Source of the DNA: Salegentibacter salinarum
GTDB lineage: Bacteria > Bacteroidota > Bacteroidia > Flavobacteriales > Flavobacteriaceae
DNA length: 64,000 bases
Direction of reading: 5' to 3'
Assembly (NCBI RefSeq): GCF_900168115.1
Contig: NZ_FUZC01000001.1
Span: 558,001-622,000, forward strand
Shown here in pieces: positions 62,364-64,000 of the stretch (positions are counted from its first letter, which is position 1; each line of letters begins with the position of its first letter). Both the position numbers and the translations under genes were made by a program. A model generated the notes under the pieces. The model was not told the DNA's origin, made no database searches, and saw only the letters and a program-made list of their open reading frames with translations.

Positions 62364-63134
62364 TTAATCGATAAAATGCAAAATTTTCGAGAGGTTATCT
62401 TTATTTTCCAAGAAAGCTAAGTGCCCACCAGGAAGACTTTCAAACTCACTTTCACAACGTATAGCTATTGCTTTTATTGTGTTAAAATCCATAACAGAAT
62501 CTTGTTTTCCTGCAATGATAATTTTTTGTCCATTAAATTTTGCAAAAAGCCCGGTATGATCTGTACGAATTTTCATACCCTTGATAGCCGCGTAGATTCC
62601 TTCAGTAGAAAACTTAAGGGCGCGATTTTTTAATTCTTCAATTTGAGATTTGAATATCTTATTATTTTCAGGCGTCAATAAATTTGAGATCGCCATACTC
62701 ACAAAAGCCCTTTTATTTTTTAGAACCAAAGCGACCGCGCGGTCGCGATTTGCTTTTCGTTCTTCAGAATCTGCTTGCGGGGTAGAATTTACCAGCACCA
62801 GACTGTTGCACATGGTAGGAAAAATATTTTGGAATTCCAAACTCACATATCCGCCCATTGAATGACCGGCGAACGATGCTTTTTTAATTTCCAACTCATC
62901 TAAAACCGACTTCACTGTTTCAGCCATTTCTGCCATGCTGTGAACCTCTGATATATTCCCCGATTCGCCGTGACCGGGAAGATCTATACAAATTACTTGT
63001 CGCTTAACCGAAAGTTCTTCGGCGAAATCTTTCCATATTTCTTTCGATTCCAAAAATCCGTGAAGAAGCACCAGCGGATTACCGGTTCCCTGGCTTGTAA
63101 ACGAAATTTGAGTGTTTTTATAGGTTATTTTCAT
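62364..63134 (-). CDS. Alpha/beta hydrolase
   Basis: A 256-residue alpha/beta hydrolase. Oxyanion region LVLLHGFLESKEIWKDF, nucleophile Ser92 in FAGHSMGGYVSLEF, Asp near residue 213 (AGKQDSVMDF) and His near 237 (SLPGGHLAFLENKD) form the triad. No signal peptide, so cytoplasmic. Substrate not known; similar genes are called MenH-like or lactonases, which I cannot support. It has its own place between the small Cys protein and a strong hairpin. Confidence 0.88.
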   Translation of the reverse strand: MKITYKNTQISFTSQGTGNPLVLLHGFLESKEIWKDFAEELSVKRQVICIDLPGHGESGNISEVHSMAEMAETVKSVLDELEIKKASFAGHSMGGYVSLEFQNIFPTMCNSLVLVNSTPQADSEERKANRDRAVALVLKNKRAFVSMAISNLLTPENNKIFKSQIEELKNRALKFSTEGIYAAIKGMKIRTDHTGLFAKFNGQKIIIAGKQDSVMDFNTIKAIAIRCESEFESLPGGHLAFLENKDNLSKILHFID

Positions 63135-63144
63135 TAATGCTTAA

Positions 63145-63186
63145 AATAGAAAAAGCCACGAATTTTCAAATGGGTTCGTGGCTTTT
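63145..63186 (-). terminator. Rho-independent terminator after the aminopeptidase P gene
   Basis: AAAAGCCACGAA (63151-63162) pairs perfectly with TTCGTGGCTTTT (63175-63186), 12 bp. Read on the minus strand the stem is followed by TTTTTC. It lies between the aminopeptidase gene and the alpha/beta hydrolase on the same strand. Confidence 0.75.
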
Positions 63187-63196
63187 GATTTTAACT

Positions 63197-63289
63197 CGTT
63201 ATCCTGAACTGGTTTTCAGGGTCTAATATAATTCTTGTTAGTCTCATGTTTGAAGCTGAAATAACCCGAAGTATCGGGACAGCTTGACG
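63197..63289. repeat. Palindromic intergenic repeat element, copy 2
   Basis: Starts CGTTATCCTGAACTGG with CCTGAA...TTCAGG (63203-63220), contains CCCGAAGTATCGGG (63265-63278) and ends CGGGACAGCTTGACG. The ends and inner palindromes match copy 1 (50645-50762), but it lacks the central palindrome. Located between the aminopeptidase terminator and its stop codon. Confidence 0.6.
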
Positions 63290-63325
63290 GTAAAACATAC
63301 TAAGCTAATTGTAAATATTCTTCAA

Positions 63326-64000
63326 TTAAGAATTCATAACCTCTTCAATCTCTTCAACTTCAATTGGGATATTGCGCATCAGGTTGAAAGGCTCGCCTTC
63401 GGGCTGGATTACCACATCGTCTTCCAGGCGAATTCCGAAGCCTTCATCGGGCAAATAAATTCCCGGTTCTACGGTAAAAACCTGGTTCGGCTTCATCGGT
63501 TCGGTTAAAATCCCGTAGTCGTGGGTGTCTAATCCAATGTTATGCGCTGTACCGTGCATAAAATACTTTTTATAGGCTGGCCATTTTGGATCTTCGTTTT
63601 GAACATCGGCTTTGTCCAGCAAACCTAAATCCAATAACTCTGAGGTCATTAATTCACCGACTTCTTTATGGTAGTCTGCCCAAATAGTTCCAGGTACCAA
63701 CCATTTTGTAGCTTCTTTCTTTACCTTGTTTACCGTTTTGTAAATCTGTTTCTGACGATCGGAAAACTTCCCGGAAACCGGAATAGTTCTTGTCATATCG
63801 CTGGAATAATTGGCATATTCTGCACCGGTATCCAGGAGGATTAAATCTCCCTCTTTACATTGTTGATTATTCTCGGTATAGTGTAGCACATTTGCATTAT
63901 TCCCGCTGGCAATAATTGGAGTGTAAGCGAATCCGCGACTGCGATTTCTAATCATTTCGTGCCAGTATTCGGCTTCAATTTCGTGTTCCCAAACTCCAGG
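63326..64000 (-). CDS. Xaa-Pro aminopeptidase (M24 family), C-terminal part cut by window edge
   Basis: About 224 C-terminal residues of a pita-bread fold metallopeptidase are seen; the frame runs on without a stop to position 64000 (WEHEIEAEYWHEM before the first internal Met), so the N-terminus lies outside. The metal site is visible: LILLDTGAEYANYSSDMTRTI (two Asp), FMHGTAHNIGLDTHD (His), VEPGIYLPDEGFGIRLEDD (Glu, Glu). The family cuts N-terminal Xaa-Pro bonds. The C-terminus ends IEEVEEIEEVMNS-like acidic residues. Ends before the repeat element and terminator. Confidence 0.93.
   Translation of the reverse strand, partial: PGVWEHEIEAEYWHEMIRNRSRGFAYTPIIASGNNANVLHYTENNQQCKEGDLILLDTGAEYANYSSDMTRTIPVSGKFSDRQKQIYKTVNKVKKEATKWLVPGTIWADYHKEVGELMTSELLDLGLLDKADVQNEDPKWPAYKKYFMHGTAHNIGLDTHDYGILTEPMKPNQVFTVEPGIYLPDEGFGIRLEDDVVIQPEGEPFNLMRNIPIEVEEIEEVMNS

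Noticed and set aside
1-64000. CRISPR array, prophage or defence island
   Set aside because: No regularly spaced repeats, phage structural genes, integrase or restriction-type genes were seen; the window is mostly housekeeping genes.

Overview
The window reads as chromosomal DNA of a Flavobacteriaceae bacterium (Bacteroidota), probably near the Gramella / Salegentibacter / Zunongwangia group; the genus is a guess. The evidence is AT-rich intergenic DNA, almost no Shine-Dalgarno sites, several promoters with the Bacteroidota -7 element TAnnTTTG, and many families typical of flavobacteria (DUF3078 twice, DUF2480, DUF3109, DUF3108, DUF4412, THC0290_0291, TonB-dependent receptors with a carboxypeptidase-like domain, a long IleS). 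I found no rRNA, tRNA, CRISPR array, prophage or insertion sequence.

Layout. 1-6.4 kb: the start of a metallophosphoesterase-like gene cut by the window edge, tadA, dxs, a DUF3078 protein, dgt, and an NrdB-like protein in which two metal-ligand glutamates are lysines. 6.6-13.8 kb: small secreted and membrane proteins, a DUF3109 Fe-S/zinc protein, a marC-small membrane protein-mini FAD enzyme operon, and a deaminase-S41 protease-membrane protein operon. 13.8-18.1 kb: a gene-poor stretch with a nested inverted repeat, a LOV-like PAS protein without the photoactive cysteine, and a macro domain-pncB-pncA NAD cluster. 18.3-27.6 kb: gdhA, recO, a TonB receptor, ileS, dksA-like and lspA. 27.6-32.4 kb (minus strand): one run of a retropepsin-like protease, RimK, an AstE-like deacylase, 5-formyl-THF cyclo-ligase, a PAS histidine kinase and a single-domain response regulator. 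32.6-47.9 kb: uvrC, a patatin-Omp85 protein, hmgA-hppD, DUF3108-TDO-M23 peptidase, pgi, a large TonB receptor and a TonB protein. 48.1-52.0 kb: a small membrane protein, a patch of decayed gene fragments, two small secreted proteins and hflX. 52.2-60.7 kb (minus strand): a complete SUF iron-sulfur operon with two lipoprotein genes and two conserved unknowns inside it. 60.9-64 kb: thiL, a small Cys protein, an alpha/beta hydrolase and a partial aminopeptidase P.

How it fits together. Most genes are housekeeping: isoprenoid, nucleotide, NAD, folate, thiamine and Fe-S metabolism, translation and DNA repair. The points that most deserve a second look are the lysine-substituted NrdB-like protein upstream of dgt, the Cys-less LOV-like protein, the RimK/retropepsin/AstE group, the lipoproteins inside the SUF operon, the scrambled pseudogene patch at 48.6-49.4 kb, and a small family of palindromic intergenic repeats.
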